DNA from: Eubacterium ramulus ATCC 29099
GTDB lineage: Bacteria > Bacillota > Clostridia > Lachnospirales > Lachnospiraceae
Direction: 5' to 3'
NCBI RefSeq assembly: GCF_000469345.1
Contig: NZ_KI271123.1
Span: 1-54,458, forward strand
Length of the DNA stretch: 54,458 nt
The translations under genes were made by a program, and so were the position numbers. Positions 1 through 7,838 of this stretch are shown in pieces (position 1 is the stretch's first letter; each line of letters begins with the position of its first letter). The notes beneath the pieces are model-generated. The model did not search any database and was not told where the DNA came from. It saw only the letters and a program-made list of their open reading frames with translations.

Positions 1-177
1 TAAGGCTTGACTTTTAATAGTTAGTCTTCCTTCTACATTTTCCAAATCCTCTTCTAAAGTAATCTCATGCTCTTTAATCTTACTTTTATCGTTCATATAG
101 TTAATAGTGGTATTTCTTACTGCACTCTGTAGGTATGCACTAAATTCATCTATAGTAGTTCGTTTTTGTTTATCCAT
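1..177 (-). CDS. Sigma-like/HTH regulator, N-terminal part only
   Basis: The first 59 codons of a gene that runs off the left edge. The ATG at 177 follows a strong CAGGAGGAGA ribosome site. The visible protein begins MDKQKRTTIDEFSAYLQSAV and is charged and helical, with no membrane segment. The opening resembles the sigma-70-like or helix-turn-helix proteins of Tn916-type elements, which fits the ParM and sigma-like genes upstream. It lies after the terminator at 273-303 and so probably has its own promoter. The DNA-binding part is outside the window, so the family call is tentative. Confidence 0.45.
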   Translation of the reverse strand, partial: MDKQKRTTIDEFSAYLQSAVRNTTINYMNDKSKIKEHEITLEEDLENVEGRLTIKSQAL

Positions 178-272
178 AAATCTCCTCCTGAAATCTGTTT
201 TTAATCTATAATCCGTTTCCAGGCGGAGAGTTTTACTTCTATGTTACTATTACTTGCTTTTAAGTAATAATT

Positions 273-303
273 ACAAAAAAGCTGCTAGAATTCTTCTAAC
301 AGC
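273..303 (-). terminator. Rho-independent terminator of the par operon
   Basis: An inverted repeat (GCTGTTAGAA / TTCTAGCAGC) followed by TTTTTTG on the minus strand, 60 bp after the stop of the zinc-ribbon gene. It ends the operon 2830-362. Confidence 0.7.
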
Positions 304-361
304 ATAATGTTCCTTTACTACTCTAATTATGTTTTTGCATCAAAAGACAGCATAAATAAAC

Positions 362-763
362 TTATATATTTTTTTCATTATGTATATATCTTTCAATCAT
401 GCACTCTTCTATTTCCTCCATTCTGTCTGTCGAATTTTCCAACTGATCAAACTCTCCAATTTCCTCTTGGTCCAAAGCATCTTCAATCATTTCTGTTAAA
501 TCTTCTTTTTTACATCCAGGTTTGAATATGTGTCCACAATTAGGACAAATCCGATACCAAATAATAATCTCAATTCCACATTTCGGGCAAAACTTTTTTT
601 GATATCTCTTTCTCACTAAAAGAAGAATAAGAACCATTTCCTGCAAAAGTAACAATAATGTCAACAGCAGAAATGCCCATTTCTTTCCATTCCATGCCAT
701 CCCCACAAGCAGTCCTTGTAAAATTGTCATTCCTCCTAAAATATACTCTACTCTATTCCGCAT
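362..763 (-). CDS. Small membrane protein with zinc ribbon
   Basis: A 133-aa protein of no known function. Residues about 8-50 form two hydrophobic segments. They are followed by CPKCG at about 59-63 and CPNCG at about 73-77, the two knuckles of a zinc ribbon, and then an acidic C-terminal tail. The arrangement suggests a membrane-anchored cytoplasmic zinc-binding domain. The gene starts 13 bp after the ParR-like stop behind an AGAGAGGAAAA ribosome site, so it is cotranscribed with the segregation genes. It could be an accessory maintenance or conjugation protein, but nothing in the sequence proves that. Confidence 0.6.
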   Translation of the reverse strand: MRNRVEYILGGMTILQGLLVGMAWNGKKWAFLLLTLLLLLQEMVLILLLVRKRYQKKFCPKCGIEIIIWYRICPNCGHIFKPGCKKEDLTEMIEDALDQEEIGEFDQLENSTDRMEEIEECMIERYIHNEKNI

Positions 764-776
764 TTTTCCTCTCTTT

Positions 777-1130
777 CTAAAGTTCTTCTTTATAGAAACT
801 TTTATTTTCCTCTAATTCCTCTTTCTCCATTTCCTGAAGCAATTCTTTATTTTTCTGTATCATGAGAATATCCTCCTCTTGCAGTGTTGGAAGAAATTCA
901 TCTTGTAATTGTACGACTCTGTTTTTCTTTGGTATATCCAGCTTCTTGTCTATCACCGCCTGCTCTTTTGAAAATTTTCCTTCTATGTTTTGATGATATG
1001 CAAGAACCGCCTTTACAACAAACTTTGCTTTTCTATGCCCTAACTGGTTTAGTATTCTTGCAACTTCCTGATGATCCGGGTCCTCTTCATCAAATCCCAA
1101 GGAAAATCTGTACGGATTTTGTTTTGCCAT
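777..1130 (-). CDS. ParR-like adaptor of a ParM partition system
   Basis: A 117-aa soluble protein encoded 11 bp downstream of the ParM-like ATPase. In ParMRC systems the gene after parM encodes ParR, a small DNA-binding adaptor that links the centromere to the filament. The N-terminal half (PYRFSLGFDEEDPDHQEVAR, then LGHRKAKFVVKAV) is compatible with a ribbon-helix-helix-type fold with a basic helix. The C-terminal half is rich in Glu and Lys, as expected of a filament-contacting tail. Start choice rests on GGGGAGGACGT before the ATG. The role is assigned by position and composition, not by a conserved motif. Confidence 0.5.
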   Translation of the reverse strand: MAKQNPYRFSLGFDEEDPDHQEVARILNQLGHRKAKFVVKAVLAYHQNIEGKFSKEQAVIDKKLDIPKKNRVVQLQDEFLPTLQEEDILMIQKNKELLQEMEKEELEENKSFYKEEL

Positions 1131-1141
1131 ACGTCCTCCCC

Positions 1142-2089
1142 TTAATATCCCGCTTTTTCTGCCATATATTGTTTGATAAAGCCTTTTACATTTGCTCTCG
1201 GATCATCAACAACATAATATGTTGAATGATATCTTTTCCAAACTTCATCAATAATATCCTTTAAAAGAACCGTTCCACCTCCCACAAAAACAGTCACTGT
1301 TGTTCGAAAATCAATACCAAATTCTAAAAAAGAACCTAATAAATCACCCATATATTCTGCAGCAATTTCAAACGTTCTTCGAACAACTAGTTCTGAATAC
1401 GGTGTTTTCCTTTTAAAAAGAATATTATCGATATCTGCTTCTTCCAGATAAAGATTAAAGCGCTGCCTTATTCCTACCATAATTCTTTTATAAAGCATAA
1501 TAATCCCTTCCGGAAGGGAATCAATTCTTGTTCTGTCTACTACTCCATACCGGACTAACAGATAATCTACTGTAAATCCTCCAATATCTATCAGCAGAAC
1601 CTTTGGCTGTTCTTGTAAATAGAGCTGATTTGCTACCAAAATGTACGCAGAATATCCCTGCATATATACATTTACGCTCTCATAGCGTATTCTGTATGGT
1701 TTTCCTTTATAGGAAAAATAAACGGCTTTTCCTTGCCGCCAAAAATATTCCCGGAATTTTCGGATCTGTTTTCCGTAATCCCCCGGCGGAAGTCCAACTA
1801 ATAACTGGATCGGAATGGTTCCCCCTTCATAAATACCAGTTTCTATTCCTTCTTTTTCCAGTTCCTTGGCTACTCCGAGTAATGTCAAAATATAATACCT
1901 GTCATCAATGGTTTTATCTTCCAAATAGGAAATCCTCTGATTACTTTCCAAGTAGTTAATCCCTTTAAAAAAAATCCCTTCTTCTCCAGGAAGAATTTTT
2001 TGTTCTTTTCTTTTAATTCCCGAATGAAAAATAAAATGGTTGGTTTTCATCATTTTATTTCCCGTATCTATGCTCATAACAACTCCCAT
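1142..2089 (-). CDS. ParM/StbA-family actin-like ATPase
   Basis: A 315-aa actin-like ATPase that would polymerise to move DNA copies apart. The actin-fold signatures are visible: SIDTGN near residue 6 (phosphate-1), LIDIGGFTVDY near 166 (phosphate-2) and VFVGGGTVLL near 265 (adenosine site). The length fits the ParM/StbA family (about 310-350 aa). The ATG follows AAAGGAGAAAC. It lies between an ArpU-like gene (36 bp upstream) and the ParR-like gene. ParM relatives are found on plasmids and on integrative conjugative elements; the tyrosine integrases elsewhere in the window make an integrated element likely. No obvious centromere array was found near it. Confidence 0.8.
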   Translation of the reverse strand: MGVVMSIDTGNKMMKTNHFIFHSGIKRKEQKILPGEEGIFFKGINYLESNQRISYLEDKTIDDRYYILTLLGVAKELEKEGIETGIYEGGTIPIQLLVGLPPGDYGKQIRKFREYFWRQGKAVYFSYKGKPYRIRYESVNVYMQGYSAYILVANQLYLQEQPKVLLIDIGGFTVDYLLVRYGVVDRTRIDSLPEGIIMLYKRIMVGIRQRFNLYLEEADIDNILFKRKTPYSELVVRRTFEIAAEYMGDLLGSFLEFGIDFRTTVTVFVGGGTVLLKDIIDEVWKRYHSTYYVVDDPRANVKGFIKQYMAEKAGY

Positions 2090-2125
2090 GTTTCTCCTTT
2101 CCAGCCCTTTGACTATTTTATTTAC

Positions 2126-2680
2126 CTATTCCTGATAATTCTGGTTTACCTGTTTCAATATTTGCTGATTTTTTGTTTCGTATCCCCATAATATATTGCT
2201 GACTGCCTCAAAAGCCTTATCTCGCCATCTAAAATAAGTGGCTCTGTGCATTCTTGGTATCCGTGGAAAATGCGGCTCCAGTTTATCCAGAATTTCATCT
2301 GTATTCTCTGCTCTATAAGCTGACATATAGGTATAATAAAGTACCCAATAATACTTTTCGCCCTGTGGGTGATATTTCCTCATTAACTCTACCGCCTCAT
2401 CAATCAGCTTCAGATACTTATTGGCCTGATTGATAGATTCGATCCTCTCCCTCATATCTTCCATATCCAGATTGATATCCATTCCTGCCTGGTAAACACT
2501 ATCTAAAAATTCATCTACATCGGTGCCATACTCTGTATGAAAGCATTGCTTTACTTGATTGATTTTTATCTGCATTTTCCAATTCACAGATCTGTATATT
2601 TTAAATAGAGATATAATATCATGGTAAACTTCATTATCTTTTCCTTTTACATCTTTTGATACCACACCCGATTTTCTCAT
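2126..2680 (-). CDS. ArpU/sigma-like regulator of the element
   Basis: A 184-aa, mostly helical protein. The C-terminal part (about 145-175, HRATYFRWRDKAFEAVSNIL) reads like the helix-turn-helix of ArpU-type late regulators and sigma region 4, where a short S/T-x-F/Y-x-R helix contacts DNA. The N-terminal 140 residues have no recognised domain. It begins 6 bp after the stop of the 47-aa peptide and precedes parM by 36 bp, so it is the second gene of the backbone operon. It may set transcription of the element's transfer or maintenance genes. The assignment rests on weak motif similarity. Confidence 0.4.
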   Translation of the reverse strand: MRKSGVVSKDVKGKDNEVYHDIISLFKIYRSVNWKMQIKINQVKQCFHTEYGTDVDEFLDSVYQAGMDINLDMEDMRERIESINQANKYLKLIDEAVELMRKYHPQGEKYYWVLYYTYMSAYRAENTDEILDKLEPHFPRIPRMHRATYFRWRDKAFEAVSNILWGYETKNQQILKQVNQNYQE

Positions 2681-2686
2681 ATAATT

Positions 2687-2830
2687 CTACCCTCTCTTCT
2701 GTTCCTTAAAATATCTTTCTATACTCTCATCTGCTCTCTTGCCTGCTATAACAGACGTACATAAGATGCAAGCAATCATACTGATTGTTATAATACATAA
2801 AATGATAACTGCTATTTTAATCATTTTCAT
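2687..2830 (-). CDS. 47-aa single-span membrane peptide
   Basis: A short gene with a clear AAGGAG ribosome site before ATGAAAATG. The protein starts MKMIKIAVIILCIITISMIA, one hydrophobic helix of about 24 residues, followed by a basic, charged tail ending KEQKRG. The stop lies 6 bp before the next ATG, so it heads the par operon. Such short membrane peptides are common at the front of integrative-element operons; the function is unknown. Confidence 0.6.
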   Translation of the reverse strand: MKMIKIAVIILCIITISMIACILCTSVIAGKRADESIERYFKEQKRG

Positions 2831-3264
2831 TCTCCTTATGTCCCTCATCTTTTAAATCTTCCACCTGGAAATTGATGGATCACTGCTATTATTCTTGACA
2901 GAATTAAATTTACTCTATGAAATTATCAAGGTGCTCCTACTATATACCAACTAAAAATTCATGGATTTTCTGTAAAAAAGGGCAAAAAAAAAGTGGTATT
3001 AGAAATTTTCTAATCCACTTTTGCAATAAGAACAAAATATTGCTACTCTATGCATAAGTTATGCTCGTACCGAAAAGACAAATGCAAACATTTTATTCTC
3101 TTTTAAGTTTTACAGTTATTTTCTGATTTTGGGCACAGTTTACTACTTTCGCCAAACGAGTTTTCTTATTCAGTCGTTGTTGATTTAGGCAGTCCTAAAC
3201 TCTCTTTGTTTGTTGAAAAATAATATCACTTTCACTAATTAATAATATCTCCACTTTTACATAA
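2831..3264. other. Intergenic: agr terminator and par-operon promoter region
   Basis: No gene seen. It contains the terminator at 2984-3022 and, on the minus strand near 2905-2935, an AT-rich stretch with a TTGATA box that may serve as the promoter of the 2830-362 operon. The stretch 3025-3264 shows no recognisable structure. Confidence 0.4.
2984..3022 (-). terminator. Terminator of the agrDB transcript
   Basis: A 15-bp imperfect stem (AAGTGGATTAGAAAA / TTTCTAATACCACTT) followed by a run of nine T on the minus strand. It lies 240 bp beyond the agrB stop. Confidence 0.75.
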
Positions 3265-3846
3265 TTATCCTCTACACCTTTCTATTTGATTTTTTGCTTT
3301 TCCTAAAATCATCGATATAATGATAATTCCTAATGTATACACAATGGTAACCAGATATTTTAGTATATTAGCTAGATAAAAAAAACATACAGAAAATGTT
3401 ATAATTATTAAAGTCTGTCTTATTCTGTTTGAAAATACATTTTTCTCCTTCTCATTCACAGGGCGGTTTATATTTTCTACAGGTTTCATGTAATATAGTA
3501 TAATAATTTCAAAAACAGAAATTACTAAAGAAAACTCCTTCGATATAGGAAAATACTTAATCATCGAAAGTGTAAAAAACACAACTAAACATGAACAAAG
3601 GAAACACACCTTAAAACTATTCATGTGTAACCCGCCGACAAGTGATCGCAAAGAAAAAAATAATAAAAAAAAGGCTGTGCATTCCCAAAACATCTGCATC
3701 TTTATAGCTAATATATAACATATAACCATACAGGTTAATAATTCTATCCCTATAAGAAATCCATATTTATATATTTCATAATCTGTTTCAGAGATTGTGT
3801 TTTTTTTAACTATGTAGTCGGTTAATAGTTTGGATAGTTTTTCCAT
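3265..3846 (-). CDS. agrB: AgrB-like peptide-processing membrane protease
   Basis: A 193-aa polytopic membrane protein that cleaves the AgrD pro-peptide and forms the cyclic autoinducer. The two catalytic residues of the family are present with the correct 7-residue spacing: His74 in GGLHMNS and Cys81 in KVCF (S. aureus AgrB uses His77 and Cys84). The preceding RSLVGG is also typical. About five hydrophobic segments cover residues 28-60, 80-110, 125-140 and 145-180. The gene begins one base after the agrD stop, so translation is coupled. The start MEKLSKLLTDYIVKK gives the usual amphipathic N-terminus. Confidence 0.9.
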   Translation of the reverse strand: MEKLSKLLTDYIVKKNTISETDYEIYKYGFLIGIELLTCMVICYILAIKMQMFWECTAFFLLFFSLRSLVGGLHMNSFKVCFLCSCLVVFFTLSMIKYFPISKEFSLVISVFEIIILYYMKPVENINRPVNEKEKNVFSNRIRQTLIIITFSVCFFYLANILKYLVTIVYTLGIIIISMILGKAKNQIERCRG

Positions 3847-3847
3847 A

Positions 3848-4000
3848 TCAATTTTTCTTTAATTTCTGTAAACTATCCGGCATTGGCGGTTGATGATAGA
3901 TGCACACACATCGGCTATTAATAGCCATTACACTAAATACCATGGCAATACTTGCCATTACACTTGCGTGATTCTTCATAAAAAATTTAATTTTCCTCAT
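3848..4000 (-). CDS. agrD: AgrD-like cyclic autoinducer pro-peptide
   Basis: A 50-aa gene behind GGAGGATAAA and directly before agrB. The layout is the AgrD one: an amphipathic, basic N-terminus (MRKIKFFMKNH), a hydrophobic stretch to residue 27, a cysteine core, then a conserved C-terminal recognition segment HQPPMPDSLQKLKKN that matches the DEPKVPEEL type cut by AgrB. By alignment the ring is Cys31-Val-Cys-Ile-Tyr35, a five-residue thiolactone like that of S. aureus (C-D-F-I-M), preceded by the tail N-S-R. Two cysteines fall inside the ring, which is unusual. The exact N-terminal cut cannot be read from the sequence. Confidence 0.9.
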   Translation of the reverse strand: MRKIKFFMKNHASVMASIAMVFSVMAINSRCVCIYHQPPMPDSLQKLKKN

Positions 4001-4154
4001 TTTATCCTCCTATACTATAAAGTTGACTTTGAGATATTAAAATCATTTTGTTTTAGCTATTATAGAGAAATTTGAAATTAAAATTTTTGTTTTTCAATAA
4101 CTCATAAAAAATAGCCGATTTCACCACATCGTCCACTTCGATTTAATCTTTAAT

Positions 4155-4224
4155 ATTATACTACCATCAACAACTATTTTATTTATCTCGTAATTTTTAC
4201 GATATTATTTGTAACTTTTACGAT
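4155..4224 (-). promoter_or_regulatory. LytTR-type repeat pair and promoter of agrDB
   Basis: On the minus strand, ATCGTAAAAGTTAC (4224-4211) and ATCGTAAAAATTAC (4203-4190) are direct repeats exactly 21 bp apart, the two-turn spacing of AgrA/LytTR sites. A perfect TATAAT lies at 4160-4155, 29 bp from the proximal repeat, with no good -35, as in activator-dependent promoters. The distal repeat overlaps the 3' end of the kinase gene. The leader to agrD is about 150 nt. Confidence 0.7.
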
Positions 4225-5519
4225 AAATCACATAAAATCACTTTAATAGTAAAGACTTTTTGTTTCGTTTCTACCACTACTGAACCGTGATATTTTGTTG
4301 CAACTTTTTGAACAGATTCTAAACCTATTCCATGATACCCAGTTTCTGCTTTACTTGTCACAATTTTACCGTTCCGATTTTTAACTAATTTACCATTGTA
4401 AGCATTAACAACTGTAATTATCAATACATTCATTTCAAATTTCATAAATAACTTAATATAACGGTTATCTTCTGTCACCTGTAACGATGCTTCAATTGCA
4501 TTATCAAGAATATTCCCCAATAGGATACTTAAATCAGCACTATAAAAAGGTAGTTGCATTGGTATGTGAATATCCACATTAAACTTTATTTTTTCTTTTA
4601 AAGCAATTGCATATTTTGCATTAATCAAAGAATCAACAACTATATTATCTGTTCTTGATATTCCAAGATTGTTTAGTGGTACTATATTAATTAATTTTCT
4701 TAAATAATCTATTGCTGACTCATTTTGATTATTATCTAACATTTCAATAAGTACAATAACGTGTTGCTTTATATCATGACGAGCATTCCTGAAGTCCATC
4801 ATAATATTCTCTTTTTCACGCATATGTTGTGTACATAATTCTAATTGTTGCTCATATACGGCATTATATTTTTCTAGTTCCTTTTCCTTAGACATGACCA
4901 GATACAGTTTAAATATGACAATGTTAATTAATAAAATAATTATCAAACTTGTCAGAGATTCTTTGATGTGAACCTTTTTGTTAATATCAACACTCAACAT
5001 AAAGGTGTTATATACAACGAACATGCTTCCTATTGGTATAAGTAATAATGTAATATTATATTTGTTTGATAAATCTTTAACATTTTCATTTTGGAAAAAT
5101 TTTTTTAAACAAATAATCATAAATAGTGTGAATAATTTTGAAAACAATGATCCCCAAAATTGCGGAACCATGTAATGTATTCCACATAAAACGAACATAT
5201 ATCCAACTAAAAACTCCGCTAACATCCATATCGTATTAATAAGAACTGAAAATACAATTTTTTGTAGAATTCCTCCCTCATATGTATTTATACAGAGCAT
5301 ACTCACAAGAAAAACATTAATCATGACATTTATATATGCCGGCAATACATTTGTTCTTCCCAATATGAATTGCCACATAAAATAAAATATCCAAAAAAAC
5401 TCCCCTATAATCCCTCTTTTGTCTTGTTCAAAAAACGTTTCAAAATAAATTTTCAATATCACAATGGATATCAATGTCAGCAATAAGTCTGCACATGCTC
5501 CTCCAAAATACCTAAACAA
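4218..5519 (-). CDS. agrC: AgrC-like GHKL sensor histidine kinase
   Basis: A 433-aa receptor kinase that should sense the cyclic peptide at the membrane. Residues 1-210 hold about six to seven hydrophobic segments, followed by a coiled linker. The phospho-acceptor box is RHDIKQH with His248. The ATP-binding N box is GNILDNAIEAS (about 332-342) and the G box is GYHGIGLESV (about 393-402), typical of the GHKL/HATPase_c_5 group. The predicted start is a TTG eight bases inside the end of the regulator gene, with AAGGGG upstream; the true start may differ. Partner of the LytTR regulator at 5512-6237. Confidence 0.88.
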   Translation of the reverse strand: MFRYFGGACADLLLTLISIVILKIYFETFFEQDKRGIIGEFFWIFYFMWQFILGRTNVLPAYINVMINVFLVSMLCINTYEGGILQKIVFSVLINTIWMLAEFLVGYMFVLCGIHYMVPQFWGSLFSKLFTLFMIICLKKFFQNENVKDLSNKYNITLLLIPIGSMFVVYNTFMLSVDINKKVHIKESLTSLIIILLINIVIFKLYLVMSKEKELEKYNAVYEQQLELCTQHMREKENIMMDFRNARHDIKQHVIVLIEMLDNNQNESAIDYLRKLINIVPLNNLGISRTDNIVVDSLINAKYAIALKEKIKFNVDIHIPMQLPFYSADLSILLGNILDNAIEASLQVTEDNRYIKLFMKFEMNVLIITVVNAYNGKLVKNRNGKIVTSKAETGYHGIGLESVQKVATKYHGSVVVETKQKVFTIKVILCDLS

Positions 5520-6237
5520 TAATATCTTCCCCTTTTAATGCACAATAAAGTTCACTCACATTTTTTCTTCTGTTTTCACTGATTGCTAATGTTGTTCCAT
5601 CAATTAATTCCATAGAGTCATAAATATATGCAGCTACAAATTTAGGATTAACCAAAAATGATTGGTGCGTTCTATAAAAATATGTGTTAGCTTCATTTAA
5701 GCGTTTCTCGATATCATTCAACTTTCCATAACATTTTCTATTTCCTTTTTTTGTAATAATATAAGTGACTCTTCTATCGCTTTGAAAATACATTATCTCA
5801 TCGATAGGTATCCTGTATGATATTTTGTTATACTGATACTGAAAATATTGAGGGTGATTTAATATCTCATTTTTGGCAGCCAGAAAATATCTTTGAAAAA
5901 CATCTGGAACAATAGGTTTTGTTATAAATCTAAAGGCAGATACTTCAAATACTTCTTTTGCAAAACTTTCATGACTGGTAACATAAATTATCAAAACTTT
6001 TTTATCAATTCTACGTATAATTCTAGCAGCCTCTACACCATTTTGTTTTCGCATTTCTATATCAAGATAAATAATATCATATCTTTTCCCTTTTTTAATA
6101 TAATCAACTAATGTACTGCCATCATAAAACACATCTATTTCAACCTTAATAGCAACAATAAGTGATAGCTTTTCTAACATCTTTTCAATATCTGCTGCAA
6201 TTAATATATCATCATCACATACCGCAATTTCTAACAT
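5512..6237 (-). CDS. agrA: AgrA-like LytTR response regulator
   Basis: A 241-aa response regulator. The receiver domain (1-125) has the acidic pair CDDD at 7-10 and phospho-acceptor Asp59 in IIYLDIEM, and Lys107 in FITKP. The C-terminal LytTR DNA-binding domain (about 140-235) carries YFQSDRRVTYI and FYRTHQSFLVN, the normal strand and loop motifs. It should bind paired direct repeats 21 bp apart, such as those before agrD. The ATG follows AAGGGGAAAAA. It is encoded 27 bp after the XRE gene and overlaps the kinase gene by 8 bp, forming one operon. Confidence 0.9.
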   Translation of the reverse strand: MLEIAVCDDDILIAADIEKMLEKLSLIVAIKVEIDVFYDGSTLVDYIKKGKRYDIIYLDIEMRKQNGVEAARIIRRIDKKVLIIYVTSHESFAKEVFEVSAFRFITKPIVPDVFQRYFLAAKNEILNHPQYFQYQYNKISYRIPIDEIMYFQSDRRVTYIITKKGNRKCYGKLNDIEKRLNEANTYFYRTHQSFLVNPKFVAAYIYDSMELIDGTTLAISENRRKNVSELYCALKGEDIIV

Positions 6238-6264
6238 TTTTTCCCCTTCAAGTTATATCTAGTT

Positions 6265-6642
6265 TTAGTTGTCTACGTCTCGAACTAAATTCAAAGCATG
6301 TTTTATCAACTGCTCTATGTCATATCTTTTAGTCCTAGGACATTCCATTAACACTTTATCAAGTGAAAAATCTCCTCTTTTAACCCCCGTTAAAAGATAG
6401 TTTATATCAATATCCAACTTTTTATTTACAATTACCAGCTTATCAAGCGATAGCCCATGAATGCCTCTTTCAATTTTTCCATAATAAGCTGAACTCATTT
6501 CTAGAATTTCTGCCATTTGTTCTTGTGTATAATTCAATTCAATTCTTAATATCCGAAGTCTTTTTCCCATATCAATGTACAAGGGTTTTTGACTTTTTCG
6601 TAAATATGAATTATTACTGCTTGTTTTTATTTTAGACTCCAT
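6265..6642 (-). CDS. XRE-family helix-turn-helix regulator
   Basis: A 125-aa DNA-binding protein. The Cro/CI-type HTH covers about residues 25-80, with LNYTQEQMAEILEMSSAYYG as turn and recognition helix. The C-terminal 40 residues are helical and lack a known domain. The start at 6642 (MESKIKTSS) is preferred over an upstream ATG because AGAGGTG lies just before it. It heads the operon with the LytTR regulator and kinase, so it may control expression of the quorum circuit, for example to keep it off in non-growing cells or until element activation. The binding site is not identified. Confidence 0.8.
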   Translation of the reverse strand: MESKIKTSSNNSYLRKSQKPLYIDMGKRLRILRIELNYTQEQMAEILEMSSAYYGKIERGIHGLSLDKLVIVNKKLDIDINYLLTGVKRGDFSLDKVLMECPRTKRYDIEQLIKHALNLVRDVDN

Positions 6643-7104
6643 AAATTCACCTCTGTATAATAACAATATATATATCATACACATGCAAATGTGACTTATT
6701 AACACATATATACTTCTTATTTTAGGTATATATATTACCCATTTAGGAGTCTTTTTATGATATACAACCCACTTATATGCAAAATTAAATTATACAGTAA
6801 AAAATTAACACTTAATGTATTATGTAAAAATTAAAAGGTTATAAGTAATTTTTTCCTAAACAAAAATGTCTCATCAACGAAACAACTTCTCTAATCAGTA
6901 TAATTATCGTGTTAGATCATCTTTCCTTTTTTATAATAACCAAATAATTTTATGATATTATATATAAATGTGGTTTACGGGACCCAGTGTCCACCATTCC
7001 GTTTTAGAACGGCCGGTTTCCGAGGTAAAACAGTCGTTTTACCTCAGTCTTCAATCCGAGTCAATAGCAAAAGGGTTAAAGCCGGCATAAATGCCCCATT
7101 GACA
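6643..7104. other. Intergenic region before the IS66 derivative
   Basis: AT-rich promoter-like DNA upstream of the XRE gene (6643-6965), then an abrupt change near 6968 to more GC-rich sequence with short palindromes: GGACCCAGTGTCC at 6983, CCGTTTTAGAACGG at 7000, and GAGGTAAAACAGTCGTTTTACCTC at 7023. This GC-richer segment continues past the insertion element (7759-7800) and looks like an older mobile-element remnant. No open frame was recognised. Confidence 0.35.
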
Positions 7105-7750
7105 GTAAGCGCAAAATAATTCGATGGATTGCTTTGCCCTAAAATTCAGTCCATAATAATCATTAGAGAATGCAAGCACTTTGCTTCATCTTCTGTTGCT
7201 AGAAATGATAGGTGAGAGCCTCTTACTCGATTCGATTTATGGAGGACTGCTCATGAGAAGCAAAAGAATACCTGCAGAAGAACAATACCGTCTCATCATG
7301 GAATGCCGTCAAAGTGGATTGACAGATCATCAATGGTGTGTGGAACATGACATCAAACCAGGAACTTTTTACAACTGGGTAAAACGATTACGTCAAAAAA
7401 GTTGTATGGATTTACCGGCATCAACCGGACGCAGCCATAGCGCTCCGGAAAGTCAGGAAGTTGTCAGAGTGGATTTTCATGACACCGACACACTTTCCTA
7501 TGAACAGCCATTAAATATGATCCCGGCATCTACGAAAAGAAACAACATTTCCGTGGCAGAGCCAATGAGGCTGTGCTGAATGAGCCGGAGCGTAATCCGG
7601 AAACAGATTCGATGAACAGTTGGAACAACTCGCCCCATGAAGCGAGACTGTGAAAGCTAACTGTCAAAACTAAAATAGAGGAAAACGCTTGCATCTATCA
7701 TTTTGGTGCAAGCGTAATTTACGAGTAACGTAGCAATATTTTGCGCTTAC
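7105..7750 (+). mobile_element. 646-bp non-autonomous IS66 derivative
   Basis: Perfect 13-bp terminal inverted repeats, GTAAGCGCAAAAT (7105-7117) and ATTTTGCGCTTAC (7738-7750), carry the GTAAGCG tip typical of IS66. They are flanked by an 8-bp target duplication CATTGACA (7097-7104 and 7751-7758), the family's usual size. The element keeps only tnpA; tnpB and the tnpC transposase are gone. A hairpin ACGCTTGCA / TGCAAGCGT lies at 7685-7713 near the right end. It must depend on a transposase supplied elsewhere. Confidence 0.9.
7253..7579 (+). CDS. tnpA: IS66 accessory protein TnpA
   Basis: A 108-aa protein of the IS66 orf1 type. The N-terminal half has a helix-turn-helix (RLIMECRQSGLTDHQWC, then IKPGTFYNWVKRLR), the segment conserved in this accessory protein. 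The C-terminal half is poorly conserved, as usual, and ends where the internal deletion begins, so the last residues may be foreign. The ATG at 7253 follows GGAGGA. Its role in IS66 transposition is accessory to TnpC, which is absent here. Confidence 0.8.
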   Translation: MRSKRIPAEEQYRLIMECRQSGLTDHQWCVEHDIKPGTFYNWVKRLRQKSCMDLPASTGRSHSAPESQEVVRVDFHDTDTLSYEQPLNMIPASTKRNNISVAEPMRLC

Positions 7751-7838
7751 CATTGACACGATTTCAGGCTGTAGAATACAGTAATCAAGCAGAACAAAGG
7801 ATTATTCTGCTAAGACCTATTCAATGGCTGTTTTTTTC

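Noticed and set aside
2900-3264. ParM centromere (parC) repeats
   Set aside because: I looked for short direct repeats before and after parM; none form an array.
6968-7104. Group II intron end
   Set aside because: Several palindromes looked intron-like, but no domain V sequence or reverse transcriptase is present.
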